Source of the DNA: JAEXOD01 sp043805435
GTDB taxonomy: Bacteria; Bacteroidota; Ignavibacteria; Ignavibacteriales; Melioribacteraceae
DNA length: 64,000 bases
Reading direction: 5' to 3'
Assembly: GCA_043805435.1 (NCBI GenBank)
Contig: JAZDHY010000067.1
Location: 9,358 to 73,357 of the forward strand
Numbering within the stretch: the stretch's first letter is position 1; the number at the start of each line of letters is the position of its first letter. Shown here in pieces: positions 36,329-47,400 of this stretch. Both the position numbers and the translations under genes were made by a program. Under the pieces are notes generated by a model. That model was not told where the DNA came from, searched no databases, and saw only the letters and a program-made list of their open reading frames with translations.

Positions 36329-36979
36329 CTACAATTTAGCTTTTGCGCATAAAAAAGTCCAATAATAATCTTCACCTTCAACTTCAAAAGAAGTAATCGG
36401 AATTTCGAGTATATTGATAATAACAAAACCTGCTCTTTGAATTAATGATTTCCATGATGATTTAGTAAGTGTACTAAAATGGAAAGGATTATTTTGGTGA
36501 TTGAATATCGTATCGGGTGCGGGAACTTCAATATATAATATTCCATCACTTTTTAAAACACGCTTAAATTCAATTAAAGTGTAATAAGGCATTAAACTAT
36601 GCTCTATTACATGACGCGCCCAAATAATATTAAAATTTTCATCATTAAAGTCCAAAAACGATTGGTCCATCAAAAAAACATCATACCCTTGGTTTTTACA
36701 TATTTCATATTCGGCAGCATTAATTGTTATTCCAACAGGAGTATATCCTCTTTCTTTAAATCTTTTTAGTGCCACACCGCTTCCGCACCCTACATCCAAT
36801 ATTTTAGGATAATCATTTGGCGGAAATTGCACATTCACTTGCGAAATAACGTCTTCCGTTATTGATGAATGAAGCAGAGACAATTCTTCAACATTTGTTT
36901 CTATTCCCGCATTACTAATAAAATTTATAAATCTTTCAACACTATTAAAGCTTAAATTTATTGGATTTTTTGGGTTCAT
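36329..36979 (-). CDS. Class I SAM-dependent methyltransferase
   Basis: The 216-residue protein has the SAM-binding motif ILDVGCGSGVALKRFKERG (about residues 60-78) and later blocks (IIWARHVIEHSLMPYYTLIEFKRVLKSDGILYIEVPAP) of the Methyltransf_11/23 group. The acceptor substrate is unknown. It lies 59 bases upstream of the receptor operon on the same strand and may be its first gene, although it has no known Wsp counterpart. It is not the receptor methyltransferase: the CheR gene is separate at 40828-41652. Confidence 0.83.
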   Translation of the reverse strand: MNPKNPINLSFNSVERFINFISNAGIETNVEELSLLHSSITEDVISQVNVQFPPNDYPKILDVGCGSGVALKRFKERGYTPVGITINAAEYEICKNQGYDVFLMDQSFLDFNDENFNIIWARHVIEHSLMPYYTLIEFKRVLKSDGILYIEVPAPDTIFNHQNNPFHFSTLTKSSWKSLIQRAGFVIINILEIPITSFEVEGEDYYWTFLCAKAKL

Positions 36980-37782
36980 TTTACACTTCTAACTTTAATT
37001 ATAAATCAAATAACCATTTAAATAATATAAAACTATTTTTGTAAAACATCTATTAAATAATTTATTTTTTTACCAATATGATACAACTTTTCCGAATTTA
37101 CAAAATAAATTAAAACCCATTTCTAATAACCGGTAAAATTATTCTTTATAGAATTAAATTCATTGCCATTTTTATTAAAATTAGCCTTATATACCCTGTA
37201 GCATCCTGAAATAGGTTTACTCGAAAAAATAAAAAGTCAACCCGTTTCAGGATGCTACACTATCTTATTTTTATAGATAACTATGCAACCCACTAACGGG
37301 GTTGTGGATTTGTTTGGGTTATTTAGGCTACTGAGATGAAACCCTTACAGGGTTTTTAACTTCTTTTTTAAAATATTATATTGTTCTAAAAAAGCGAACT
37401 CGAAAAAATAAAAAAGTCAACCTATTTCAGGACGCTACAAGACGATGATGTAAATTACCGCAAAACTGCCCATAGAAGCAGGGAAGAAAGAGTTCATTAG
37501 CCCATTCATTTATGGATGGGAATAAAAAATCGTCAACCCATCCGTATATCACCCGGTTACAATCGTTTTTCACTTGCAAAGCAGGTGTATATTCCCTTAT
37601 TTTTCTCACTGCGTCATTTTTTATGAAGCGATTCGGCCTTAATTTGAACCCCTAATATTAAAATCCTTTTGTTGACATTAAATAACAAATAAACTAACTT
37701 ATGCAATTATTACTTTTTTTTATTATATTGTTCACGTTTTAGTATCATAAATACTTATTTATTATTGTTATTTAAGGATCTA
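36980..37782. other. Repeat-rich intergenic region between divergent signalling operons
   Basis: About 800 bases separate the minus-strand chemosensory operon from the plus-strand kinase genes. The middle part holds the inverted and direct repeats described at 37197-37439, and the following 180 bases contain a 60-codon frame on the minus strand (37427-37609), judged non-genic. Promoters for both operons should lie at the ends. Nothing resembling an RNA gene was identified. Confidence 0.55.
37197..37439. repeat. Hairpin and direct-repeat cluster
   Basis: TGTAGCATCCTGAAA (37197-37211) and TTTCAGGATGCTACA (37245-37259) are perfect 15-bp inverted repeats. The segment containing CTCGAAAAAATAAAAAGTCA and ending at the right arm is repeated directly at about 37398-37439, with the variant TTTCAGGACGCTACA. 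Between the two direct copies are small hairpins, CAACCCACTAACGGGGTTG and AAACCCTTACAGGGTTT, similar in style to the composite repeats elsewhere in the window. The left inverted arm has no counterpart at the second copy, which may be truncated. Confidence 0.75.
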
Positions 37783-40668
37783 ATGGATACAAATATCTTT
37801 AGCAAAGATACATTTATAAAAAAACTTTCATTTGCTTTTATTATTATTTCAAGTACTATTGGGTTATTGGTTTCTATTGGATGGCTGATTAATGAAACAA
37901 TAATGACCGGTATTTTTAGTCATTACGTACCAATGGCACCTTCAACTTCTTTGTTATTTATTTTAACAGGCTTAATTTCTTTAATATTATTAAAATACTC
38001 AAATTATAAAATATATAATTACTTTTGTAAAATTGCACTGTATTTTATTGGTTTATTTGTTATAATTACCTTTATAGATTATTTTTTGGGATACATACTT
38101 GATATTGAACAAATATTTCTTTTTGATCCTGCCCGTATAGGAAAAATTTTAATCGGCCGAATTTCACCTATTACCTCTTTCCTGTTTTTAATTTATATTA
38201 TTTCAATTCTGCTGATTATTTACAACAAAAATTTTTCTGTTTTGTTAAGCTTAGTTGGTTTAACATTAATATTTATTTTGGATATAGGTTATTTATTTGG
38301 GACACCAATTTTATACGGAAGCTCTTTTATTCCTCCATCTTTACCAGCCGTTGTTGCTTTTTCGTTTTTATTTTTGGGATTATGGTTTAATATCGGAACT
38401 GACTTTTTCCCCCTTAAATTATTTATTGGCAATTCAATTCAATCAAAATTGCTTAGAAGTTTTTTTCCTATTACTATTCTACTTATTTTATTTATGGGTT
38501 GGATTAATTCATTAAGTTTAAATTTATTTGGTGAATCTGTTTTAGCAACTGCAATAATTACAATTTTTTCAATGTTTTTAATTGGTTTTGTTATAGTTAG
38601 AACCGCTAATGCCACTGCTCAAAAAATTAATTCCGCAATTGAAGAAAAGAGAAAAGCAGAGGGAGCTTTATTAGCAAGTGAAGAAAACTTTAGGATGATT
38701 TTTGAAAACACTACAGCAGCTATTGCAATTATAGAACATGATACAACTTTTTTAACGGTAAATGACGCCTACTGCAAAATAACAGGTTTTACAAAAGAAG
38801 AATTGTTAGGACGAAGTTGGACCACGCAAATTCCTCCTGCCGATCTCGAACGAATGAAAGAGTACAACAAAAAAAGGTTAATAAATCCAAACGATGCACC
38901 TAAAAAATACGAATTTTCGTTTTATCATAAAAACGGTTCAATTTTATATGGTCTTATTTCCGTTTCCGTTTTGCAAAACAGCAATAAAATCATTGTATCT
39001 TTTACCGATATTACCGAAAGAAAACATGCCGAACAATTGCTTAAACAAAGCGAAGAACGTTTTCGTAACGCAATAATGTATGCTCCTTTTCCAATAATAA
39101 TTCATTCCGAAGATGGAAACATTGATATTGTAAATGACGAATTATTAAACATTATTGGATATAGTCGTGATGAATTAAAAACAATTGAACAATGGACTAG
39201 TCTGATTTTTAGAGATAACGATTTGCAGCATTTAAAAAGAATGAGCAAATTATATTACATAGAAAAAAAGGTAGATGAAGGCGAATTTGTTGTATATGCA
39301 AAAAACAATGAAAAAAAAATATGGTACTTTAGTTCTGCACCTCTTGGCACATCCTCAGAAGGGAAAAAAATTATTATCAGCATGGCTTTGGATATTACAA
39401 AGCGAAAAGCGGCTGAAGAAGAGATAAAACTTAATCATTGCAGACTTGAGGGATTGTTGCGTATTTCTCATTATAAAGCCGCAAGTATTAAAAATTTTCT
39501 TGATTATGCTTTGGAAGAAGCTTTAATACTTACGCAAAGTAAAATTGGTTACATTTATTATTATGATGAAATAAAAGAACAATTTACGCTTAATTCTTGG
39601 TCTAACAGTGTAATGAATGAATGTTCTATTGCAGAAAAACAGAGAGTTTATGATTTACAATATACCGGATTATGGGGAGAAGTAGTAAGAAACCGTAAAG
39701 AAATAATAGTTAATGATTTTGTTGCAGACAATCCTTATAAAAAAGGATATCCTGCCGGACATGCCCCCTTATTAAAATTTATGTCAATCCCTGTTTTTAT
39801 TGATAACAAAATTGTTGCAGTTGTTGGCGTAGCTAATAAAGATTCCGATTATAACGAAACCGATGTTAAGCACTTATCATTAATGATGGATTCCGTATGG
39901 CGCACAACCGAACGGATTAACACATTACTGCAGCTTGAAAAATATGCCGAAGAATTAAAGATTTCAAATACCGCAAAAGACAAATTCTTTTCTATTATTG
40001 CTCACGATTTACGCAGCCCGTTTAATGCTTTTTTAGGCATTACCGAAATTTTAACTGACGATTTTGATACATTAAGCAAACCGGAAATTTTTGACTTGAT
40101 AAATGATTTAAGCATTGCCTTAAAACAACAGTTTTATTTGTTAAACGATTTGCTTGATTGGGCTAAATTACAATCGGAAAATTTTAATTTAACTATGGTA
40201 AATGTAAATGTAAAAGGAGAATTAAACAGAGTAATTGAACAATTGGCATTTAATGCATCTCATAAACAAGTTTTAATTACAAATGATGTCAACTCTGATA
40301 TTTGGGTCAGCTCCGATAGGAATATGCTTAAGTTAATACTTAGAAATTTAATTTCAAATAGTATTAAATTTACTAATCCATACGGTATGATTACAATTAC
40401 TGCTAACATAAACAATAATTTTATCAAACTTGATGTAATTGATAATGGTGTTGGTATTGCCCCAAAAGATTTAATTAATTTATTTAAAGATAATATAAGA
40501 TATAGCACCGAAGGCACTAAAAACGAAAAAGGAACCGGGCTTGGTTTGCTTTTGTGCAAAGAAATTGTTGAAAAACATAGCGGTAATATTTGGGTAGAAA
40601 GTGAACTAGGAAAAGGCACAAAATTTAGTTTTACTTTGCCAACTGCAAACACAAATGGTAATAGTTAA
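37783..40668 (+). CDS. Membrane-bound PAS-PAS-GAF sensor histidine kinase
   Basis: From the ATG at 37783 (AAGGAT just upstream) the product has 961 residues; a TTG at 37765 is the alternative. The N-terminal 270 residues contain about eight membrane helices. Two PAS domains (FEMIFENTTAAIAIIEHD-like block and AIMYAPFPIIIHSEDG), a GAF domain (about 570-710), a HisKA with His741 (IIAHDLRSPFNAF) and an HATPase (NLISNSIKFTN, DNGVGIAP, GTGLGLLLCKE) follow. No receiver is attached, so its partner is elsewhere, perhaps one of the hybrid kinases downstream. First gene of a plus-strand set facing away from the chemosensory operon. The signal is unknown. Confidence 0.92.
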   Translation: MDTNIFSKDTFIKKLSFAFIIISSTIGLLVSIGWLINETIMTGIFSHYVPMAPSTSLLFILTGLISLILLKYSNYKIYNYFCKIALYFIGLFVIITFIDYFLGYILDIEQIFLFDPARIGKILIGRISPITSFLFLIYIISILLIIYNKNFSVLLSLVGLTLIFILDIGYLFGTPILYGSSFIPPSLPAVVAFSFLFLGLWFNIGTDFFPLKLFIGNSIQSKLLRSFFPITILLILFMGWINSLSLNLFGESVLATAIITIFSMFLIGFVIVRTANATAQKINSAIEEKRKAEGALLASEENFRMIFENTTAAIAIIEHDTTFLTVNDAYCKITGFTKEELLGRSWTTQIPPADLERMKEYNKKRLINPNDAPKKYEFSFYHKNGSILYGLISVSVLQNSNKIIVSFTDITERKHAEQLLKQSEERFRNAIMYAPFPIIIHSEDGNIDIVNDELLNIIGYSRDELKTIEQWTSLIFRDNDLQHLKRMSKLYYIEKKVDEGEFVVYAKNNEKKIWYFSSAPLGTSSEGKKIIISMALDITKRKAAEEEIKLNHCRLEGLLRISHYKAASIKNFLDYALEEALILTQSKIGYIYYYDEIKEQFTLNSWSNSVMNECSIAEKQRVYDLQYTGLWGEVVRNRKEIIVNDFVADNPYKKGYPAGHAPLLKFMSIPVFIDNKIVAVVGVANKDSDYNETDVKHLSLMMDSVWRTTERINTLLQLEKYAEELKISNTAKDKFFSIIAHDLRSPFNAFLGITEILTDDFDTLSKPEIFDLINDLSIALKQQFYLLNDLLDWAKLQSENFNLTMVNVNVKGELNRVIEQLAFNASHKQVLITNDVNSDIWVSSDRNMLKLILRNLISNSIKFTNPYGMITITANINNNFIKLDVIDNGVGIAPKDLINLFKDNIRYSTEGTKNEKGTGLGLLLCKEIVEKHSGNIWVESELGKGTKFSFTLPTANTNGNS

Positions 40669-40753
40669 TAATTATGTGTTTTAATTAAATTTGGATGTAC
40701 AAATTGATGAATTGAAAAGACTTAATTAAATTACAATTGATCGAGAATAAAGA

Positions 40754-40828
40754 ATGATACAACTTAAAAAAGAAAATAATAATTACGTTATTCAGTTAAA
40801 CGAAAATCCAAAATTTAATATAAACTGA
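40754..40828 (+). CDS. 24-codon leader ORF coupled to cheR
   Basis: ATG at 40754 opens a 24-residue frame, MIQLKKENNNYVIQLNENPK followed by FNIN, ending in TGATG so that its stop overlaps the cheR ATG by one base. The arrangement fits translational coupling. The sequence weakly resembles the first strands of a STAS domain, so it could be a remnant or a regulatory leader, but it is too short to assign. Chance occurrence is possible. Confidence 0.35.
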   Translation: MIQLKKENNNYVIQLNENPKFNIN

Positions 40829-41652
40829 TGAATGAAAATTATAACCATATTATTAAATTGTTTAAAGAAAAATATTTGAAGGATATTTCTGTTTTTCAGA
40901 ATGTATTTATTGAACTTACTTTAAAAAGCAGAATGACTGAAACAAAACAAACTAACTTATATAATTATATAGATTTAATTAACAAAGATAAGAAGGAAGC
41001 TTTAGATTTTTTTAATGCATTAAAAAACACATACACCGAATTTTTTAGAAATCCCCTGACTTTTGGTTTTTTAGAAAATATTCTATTGCCTAAAATATTA
41101 AATAAAGATGAAACAATTAATACCGGTTTGCGAATTTGGTCGGCCGGCTGTTCATCCGGCGAGGAATCTTATTCTTTATTAATGTTATTTTACGATTTTA
41201 TAAATATACATTCGCTTTCTTTTGATATAAATATTTTTGCCACAGACAATTCTACTATAATGATAGAAAAAGCAAAAAAAGGATTATTTAATAAAAACAA
41301 TGTTAAAAATATAAAAATAGACTATATTAATAAGTATTTTGATTTGACTACTGATTGTTATTTAATTAAGGATTTTATAAAAAAATATATAAATTTTTCT
41401 CAGTACGACTTATTAGAAGAAGAATCGAATTCTCCTCCCGAAAGTATATATGGCGATTTTGATTTAATAATGTGCTGTAATTTATTACTTTATTATAATT
41501 GGGAAAATCAAAAAAAAATTATTGAAAAATTTTATAGTTCTTTAAAAACTGATAAGTATCTAATTGTTGGTGAAGTGGAAATTGGAATAATTAAACGATC
41601 AAAATTGTTTTATCAAATTGCCGAATATGTGCCAATATTTATTAAAGCATAA
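40828..41652 (+). CDS. cheR: CheR-type receptor glutamate methyltransferase
   Basis: The 274-residue protein has a CheR N-terminal region with NTYTEFFRNPLTF, the SAM motif LRIWSAGCSSGEESYSL, IFATDNSTIMIEKAKKGLF, and FDLIMCCNLLLYY in place of the usual FDxIxCRNVLIYF. It would methylate the receptors encoded by the neighbouring operon. WspC proteins carry a C-terminal TPR; none is present here. It is separated from the rest of the chemosensory genes by 4.5 kb and lies on the other strand between kinase genes. The Arg to Cys change in CRN is a small departure from the consensus. Confidence 0.9.
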   Translation: MNENYNHIIKLFKEKYLKDISVFQNVFIELTLKSRMTETKQTNLYNYIDLINKDKKEALDFFNALKNTYTEFFRNPLTFGFLENILLPKILNKDETINTGLRIWSAGCSSGEESYSLLMLFYDFINIHSLSFDINIFATDNSTIMIEKAKKGLFNKNNVKNIKIDYINKYFDLTTDCYLIKDFIKKYINFSQYDLLEEESNSPPESIYGDFDLIMCCNLLLYYNWENQKKIIEKFYSSLKTDKYLIVGEVEIGIIKRSKLFYQIAEYVPIFIKA

Positions 41653-41898
41653 AATAAAGATTGTTTTTGAGATCAGAGGATAAAAAGATCAAATTACCAT
41701 ATAAAAACAAAATCTGAATAGAACAATAAATGTGCTTAAAATAAGAAGTAATGCTTGCAGCCTTATTAAAAATGTTTTCCAATTATGAGCTGTCAATTTA
41801 TAGAAATCTGATTTGATAGGTGCATAAAATAATAAATGAAGAAGTTAAACATAAAAAATATTTTCGATAATGTATTAATATAATTATTAAGTGAGATA

Positions 41899-44439
41899 AT
41901 GAAAACAACAAATATAAAAATTGGTACAAAATTAATTTTAGCCATGGGTGCAATGTTATTTTTCGTTTTTTTAATTGGTGCATTAGCATACATCCAAGTC
42001 GATAAATTATGGAGATCTACAGTAGATTTATATAATCATCCATTACATATATCTAGGTCTACAAGAGATATTAACATTGAAATATTTTTTATGGAAAATC
42101 AGGTTAATAAGATTTTGAATACCAACTTATCCGAAGATGAATTTTTCACAATCGAAAAATCAATTCAATTTAGCAGGCAAAAGATAAATAACTCTTTTTC
42201 TGTTGTGTACAATCGTTATTTGGGAGATAAAGCTACTATTGATAGTGCCTTTACTGCTTATAAGCTTTGGAATTTTGAAATTGATAAAATGTTAACATTT
42301 AAGGAAAATAATATCAAATTTAAGTATGGAAATGAGCAACTTCTACATAATACCGTTGTCCAAAACAAATTATTAAAAAACATTCAAACAATGGTATTAT
42401 TTGCCAAGGCTAAATCAGATTTGTTTTTTGCAAACGCAAAAAATCAAAAAGAAATTGTTTCTATTTGGGGGTTTATTATAATTTTTATATCGTTATTAGC
42501 TTCCTTTGGAATAAGTATATATTTAATTAAAAGTATTAAAAAACCGCTGCAACATTTTATTGCAGTTGCAAATGAATACAAAAAAGGTAATCACAATATA
42601 CGTTTTGTTTATAAATCCAATAATGAATTTGGTAAAGTTGCACTCGCTTTTAACGAAATGGCTGAAACCATTCAAAAAGAATTTATTGTTAAGGAAGATA
42701 CCGTTCATATTTCAAATTTATTATTTCAAGAAAACGAACTTAAACCTTTCTGCCAAGTTTTATTAAATAGTCTGACTTCAACAACAAGTTCTCAATGTGC
42801 TGCTATTTATTTTTTAGATTCCGAGAAAATTCTTTTCGAACATTATTTATCAATAGGACTTTTATTAGAAAACATAAAATCATTTTCCGCAAATTCGTTT
42901 GAAGGTGAATTTGGGAAAGTACTTGCAACAAAAGAAATAAATTACATTACACATATACCGGAAGATACTGTTTTTGTATTTTCATCCGTTGTTGGAAAGT
43001 TTAAACCAAAAGCAATAATTACAATTCCAATTGTTCACAATAATGAAGTATTGGCAATAATTTCTTTAGCAAGTTTAACCGAATATAGTTCTACTTCAAT
43101 TCAATTAATAAACAATATTTTTGCCACACTAACAGCACGAATAAGCGGCGCATTGGCATTTCAAAAAGTACAGGATTATTCAGCACAACTCAATAAACAA
43201 AATACAGAATTATCCGAAAAATCTACAGAATTAATGATGCAGTCGGAAGAGTTAAAAGAATATAATATTGAACTTGAACTGCAAAAAAGACAACTTGATA
43301 AAGCCAATCAGCTAAAAACTACTTTCTTGTCAAATATGAGCCATGAACTAAGAACACCGTTAAATTCTGTAATTGCACTTTCAGGAGTTCTGTTAAGAAA
43401 ATTGAACGGAATTGTAACCGATGATGAAATAAATTACATACGCATTATTGAAAAAAACGGTAAAAGTCTTCTTGATTTGATAAACGACCTATTGGATTTA
43501 TCCAGAATAGAAGCCGGAAAAGAAGATATTTATTATACTAAATTTTCAATTACGGAAATTGTTGAATCGCTTATTGATACTTTAACCCCTATTGCTAATG
43601 AAAAAAATATTGAACTTAATTATAGTATTACCGATATTTTACCTGAAATTATTAGTGACAGCAATAAATGTTATCACATTTTACAAAATGTTATAAGCAA
43701 TGCTGTTAAATTTACGGATATTGGTTCGGTACATATTAATTTACGAAGAAGAGATGAAGACGTTATTATTTCGATAAAAGATACCGGCATTGGAATTAGT
43801 GAAGAAAAGATTCCGTATATTTTTGACGAATTCCGGCAGGGAGACGAACGTACTTCTCGCAAATACGGCGGTTCAGGTTTAGGATTAGCTATTGCAAAAA
43901 AATATCTTTCCTTGCTGCAAGGCGAGATAGATGTAATTACGGAACCCGAGAAAGGAACGGAATTTATTATTTATTTACCCATCGAACCAAAAATAAATTA
44001 TGAATTAAATGAAGAAATTAGATTTACTGAAGCAATTAGTCTTATTTCTGATAATAACTCGATTAAGGATAAAACAATTTTAATTGTTGAGGATTCTGAA
44101 CCTGCAATAATCCAATTAAAAGAGATTTTATCGAAGGAAGGAGTTAATGTACGCATAGCCAAAAATGGAATTGAAGCTTTATCTGAAATTAAAAAAGAAA
44201 AACCTAATGCTGTTATCCTCGATTTGATGATGCCCGAACTGGATGGTTTTGAGGTTTTATCTAATATTAGAAACGTATTTGGAAACGACAAATTACCTGT
44301 CTTAATATTAACGGCCAAACACATTACAAAAGAAGAATTAAAGTTTCTAAAAGGGAATAACATTTATCAGTTAATTCAAAAAGGTGATATTAATAAAAAT
44401 GATTTATTAAAACATATAAAAAATATGCTTAATAATTAG
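41899..44439 (+). CDS. Hybrid sensor histidine kinase (sensor-HAMP-GAF-HisKA-HATPase-REC)
   Basis: The 846-residue protein has two membrane helices (about 12-32 and 190-212) around a four-helix-bundle (4HB_MCP-like) sensor, then a HAMP domain, a GAF-like domain (about 275-420), a coiled coil, HisKA with His482 (SNMSHELRTPLNS), HATPase (NVISNAVKFTD, DTGIGIS, GSGLGLAIAKK), and a C-terminal receiver with Asp775 (VILDLMMPELDGF). It ends two bases before the next kinase gene, so both are probably co-transcribed and may form a phosphorelay. The signal is unknown. Confidence 0.93.
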   Translation: MKTTNIKIGTKLILAMGAMLFFVFLIGALAYIQVDKLWRSTVDLYNHPLHISRSTRDINIEIFFMENQVNKILNTNLSEDEFFTIEKSIQFSRQKINNSFSVVYNRYLGDKATIDSAFTAYKLWNFEIDKMLTFKENNIKFKYGNEQLLHNTVVQNKLLKNIQTMVLFAKAKSDLFFANAKNQKEIVSIWGFIIIFISLLASFGISIYLIKSIKKPLQHFIAVANEYKKGNHNIRFVYKSNNEFGKVALAFNEMAETIQKEFIVKEDTVHISNLLFQENELKPFCQVLLNSLTSTTSSQCAAIYFLDSEKILFEHYLSIGLLLENIKSFSANSFEGEFGKVLATKEINYITHIPEDTVFVFSSVVGKFKPKAIITIPIVHNNEVLAIISLASLTEYSSTSIQLINNIFATLTARISGALAFQKVQDYSAQLNKQNTELSEKSTELMMQSEELKEYNIELELQKRQLDKANQLKTTFLSNMSHELRTPLNSVIALSGVLLRKLNGIVTDDEINYIRIIEKNGKSLLDLINDLLDLSRIEAGKEDIYYTKFSITEIVESLIDTLTPIANEKNIELNYSITDILPEIISDSNKCYHILQNVISNAVKFTDIGSVHINLRRRDEDVIISIKDTGIGISEEKIPYIFDEFRQGDERTSRKYGGSGLGLAIAKKYLSLLQGEIDVITEPEKGTEFIIYLPIEPKINYELNEEIRFTEAISLISDNNSIKDKTILIVEDSEPAIIQLKEILSKEGVNVRIAKNGIEALSEIKKEKPNAVILDLMMPELDGFEVLSNIRNVFGNDKLPVLILTAKHITKEELKFLKGNNIYQLIQKGDINKNDLLKHIKNMLNN

Positions 44440-44441
44440 AT

Positions 44442-47400
44442 ATGAAGGGTTTTATGCAAAATAATACTATTAAAATATTAATTGTTGATGACAATAACGA
44501 TAATCTTATTGTTCTTAATGCCTTATTAACCGAAGCATTTAACAATATTGCTGTTTTGGCTTCCCTCTCTGGTCAAGAAGCAATTAGATTGGTTAATAAA
44601 AACAAACCGGAAGTTATTATTTTAGATATTGTTATGCCGGGTATGGATGGTTTTGAAGTTTGTAAAATATTAAAATCGGATGAACTAACTAAGCATATAC
44701 CAATTATTTTTTTAACGGCGCGTAGTGATAAACAAAGCAAAATAAAAGCTTTGGAGATAGGTGCGGATGCTTTTTTATCCAAACCTGTTGATGAAGCAGA
44801 ACTTACAGCACAAGTTAAAGCCATGTTAAGGATTAAAAGATCTGAAGATATTAACCGCATGGAAAAAGAACTGCTAAGCAAACTTGTAACAGAAAGAACT
44901 GAAGAACTTGAAAAAGAACTAACCGAACGTAAACGCACCGAAGAAGAATTAAATCGTTTAGTTCAAAGACTGGAAAGGAGTAAATTTTCAACTTTAAATA
45001 TTTTAGAGGATTTAAGAAATGAGGTTGAAGAACACCGCTTAGCCGAAGAAAAATTAATTGAAAGTAAAAGACTACTTAAATTAACCGGACAAATGGCAAA
45101 AATTGGCGGGTGGGAATTTGATCCAAGAACTCTTAAAGAAACATGGAGTGAAGAAGTTGCAAAAATTCATGATTTAGATCCTGAAAAGGAAGTTGATGTA
45201 GATCTTGGGATGAGCTTTTATACTGGTGACTCGCTAAAAAAAATTAAAACGGCTTTAAATGAAGCAGTTGCATATGGAAAATCATATGAGTTGGAACTTG
45301 AATTATTTACTGCAAAAGGTATTCATAAATGGGTAAAAGCAATTGGAACTCCTGTAATTGTTGATAACAAAGTTGTAAAAGTGCATGGCACTTTTCAGGA
45401 TATTACACAACACAAAAATGCTGCCGATGAATTACGCGAAAGCAACGAACAATTTAGGGCAGTTTCGGAATATTCGCACAATGCGATTTGTATTTTAAAT
45501 GAACAAGGAAAAATAATATGGGGTAATAATTCGTTAGCGGAAATAAGCGGTTTTTTATTGGAGGACTTATACAAAGCCCCGTCATTTATTCAATTTATTG
45601 CCCCCGAATCAGTTGAATTTGTTTTAGATAACTTTTATAAATTTGTTAGACAAGAAAAATACATACATCATTATTTCTTTTCTGTAATCCGATCGGATGG
45701 CAAAAAGCGGTTGTTTGAAAAATACATGACTGATTATAAAGATAAAAACGGTAATAGGCGAATAGCACTTAGTATGTTGGATGTTTCCGACCAAAAAGCT
45801 GCAGAAGAAGCTCTTATGCTTAGCGAAGAAAAATTTAGAAGTTATGTTGAAAATGCACCTGATGGTATTTTTATTGCCAACGATTTACAAAAATTTGTTT
45901 TTGTAAATCAAGCAGCTTGTAAATTAACCGGTTATTCTTACCAAGAATTGATGGATTTAAGCATAAAAGATGTTATTTATGCTGATGATTTACAAATTTG
46001 TTTTAACCATTTTAATACAGTAGTTAGTGCGGGAAAATCCTCAGGTAAAATGAGATTTGTTAAAAAAACCGGAGATGTTGGACATTGGGAAGTTGATGCT
46101 GTAAAATTAACTGAGGATCGTTTTCTTGGATTCGCCCATGATATTACTGAACAAAAAAAGGCAGAAGAAGCATTAAAAGAAAGTGAATTGATTTTTAGAA
46201 CATTAGCGGAATTTGCTCCTGTTGGAATTTTTAAAACCGACCTTACCGGAATAACTACTTATGTTAACCCCAAATGGTGTGAAATATCACAAGTAAGCTA
46301 TGAAGAGGCTATGGGAAACGGATGGTTAAAAGCCGTTCACCCCGAGGATAAAGAAATACTTTTTACTAATTGGCAAAATGCAGCAAAAAATTTGCAAACA
46401 TCTATTAGTGAATATAGATTTTTACATAAAGACGGAACAATTGCCTGGGTTGCAGGAAAAGCCGAACTTCAGGTTGATGATGAAGGTAACAAATATGGAT
46501 ATGTTGGTATTATATCCGATATTACCGAAATGAAAAAAGCTGAAAAAGAACTGAAAAAATCCGAGTCGCGTTTTAGATCGGTTTGGGAAAGTTCCGGAAG
46601 CGGAATGCGTTTAACCAATGAAGACGGTATTTTTATTGATGTTAACAATGCATTTTGTAAAATTGCCGAAAAAAACAGAAAAGAGTTGATTGGAAAACCA
46701 ATATCAGTCATTTATGGAGACAAGGAAAGAGATAGGATATTAAGTAAGGCAATTGCAAGATTTAAAAACCGGGATATTGACGATATGTTTGAAAAAGAAT
46801 TAATTCTTTGGAACGGTAAACATATATGGTTTGAAGTAGTAAATTCTTTTATCGAAATTGAGGACAAAGAGCCGTTATTGCTTGGCATTTTTACTGATAT
46901 TTCCGAAAGGAAAAAAGCCGAGAAGGAATTGTTTGAAAGCAATGAATTTAATCAATATCTTATAGAATCAATCCCATTTGGAATGACTATTGTCGATCAA
47001 TCAGGAGATATACTTTTTAATAATTTTAAATTTGAGGAGATGTTTGATACTGGTTTTGTTGGTAAAAAATGTTGGGATATTTATAAATACAACAAAAAAC
47101 AATGCCAAGATTGTCCTCTTAAATCCAAGATATTAATAGGAAAAACAAAAATAATTGACGTTTATGATGAACTGCAAAACAGATTTTTTGAGATTAGCCA
47201 TACCGGAATATCTTATAAAGGCGAATTAGTTATATTGGAGATTTTCCATGATGTGACTGAAAAACGAAAAATGGTTAAGGACCTTATAAGTGCTAAAGAA
47301 AAAGCAGAAGAGATGAGCCGTTTAAAATCTAATTTTCTTGCAAACATGAATCACGAGCTGCGTACTCCGCTTAATGGTATTCTTGGTTTTGCAAGTATTC

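Noticed and set aside
37427..37609. A 60-codon minus-strand frame beginning MRKIREYTPALQVKNDCN
   Set aside because: It overlaps the direct-repeat segment, has no recognised domain and sits in repeat-derived DNA; more likely a chance frame in a decayed element.
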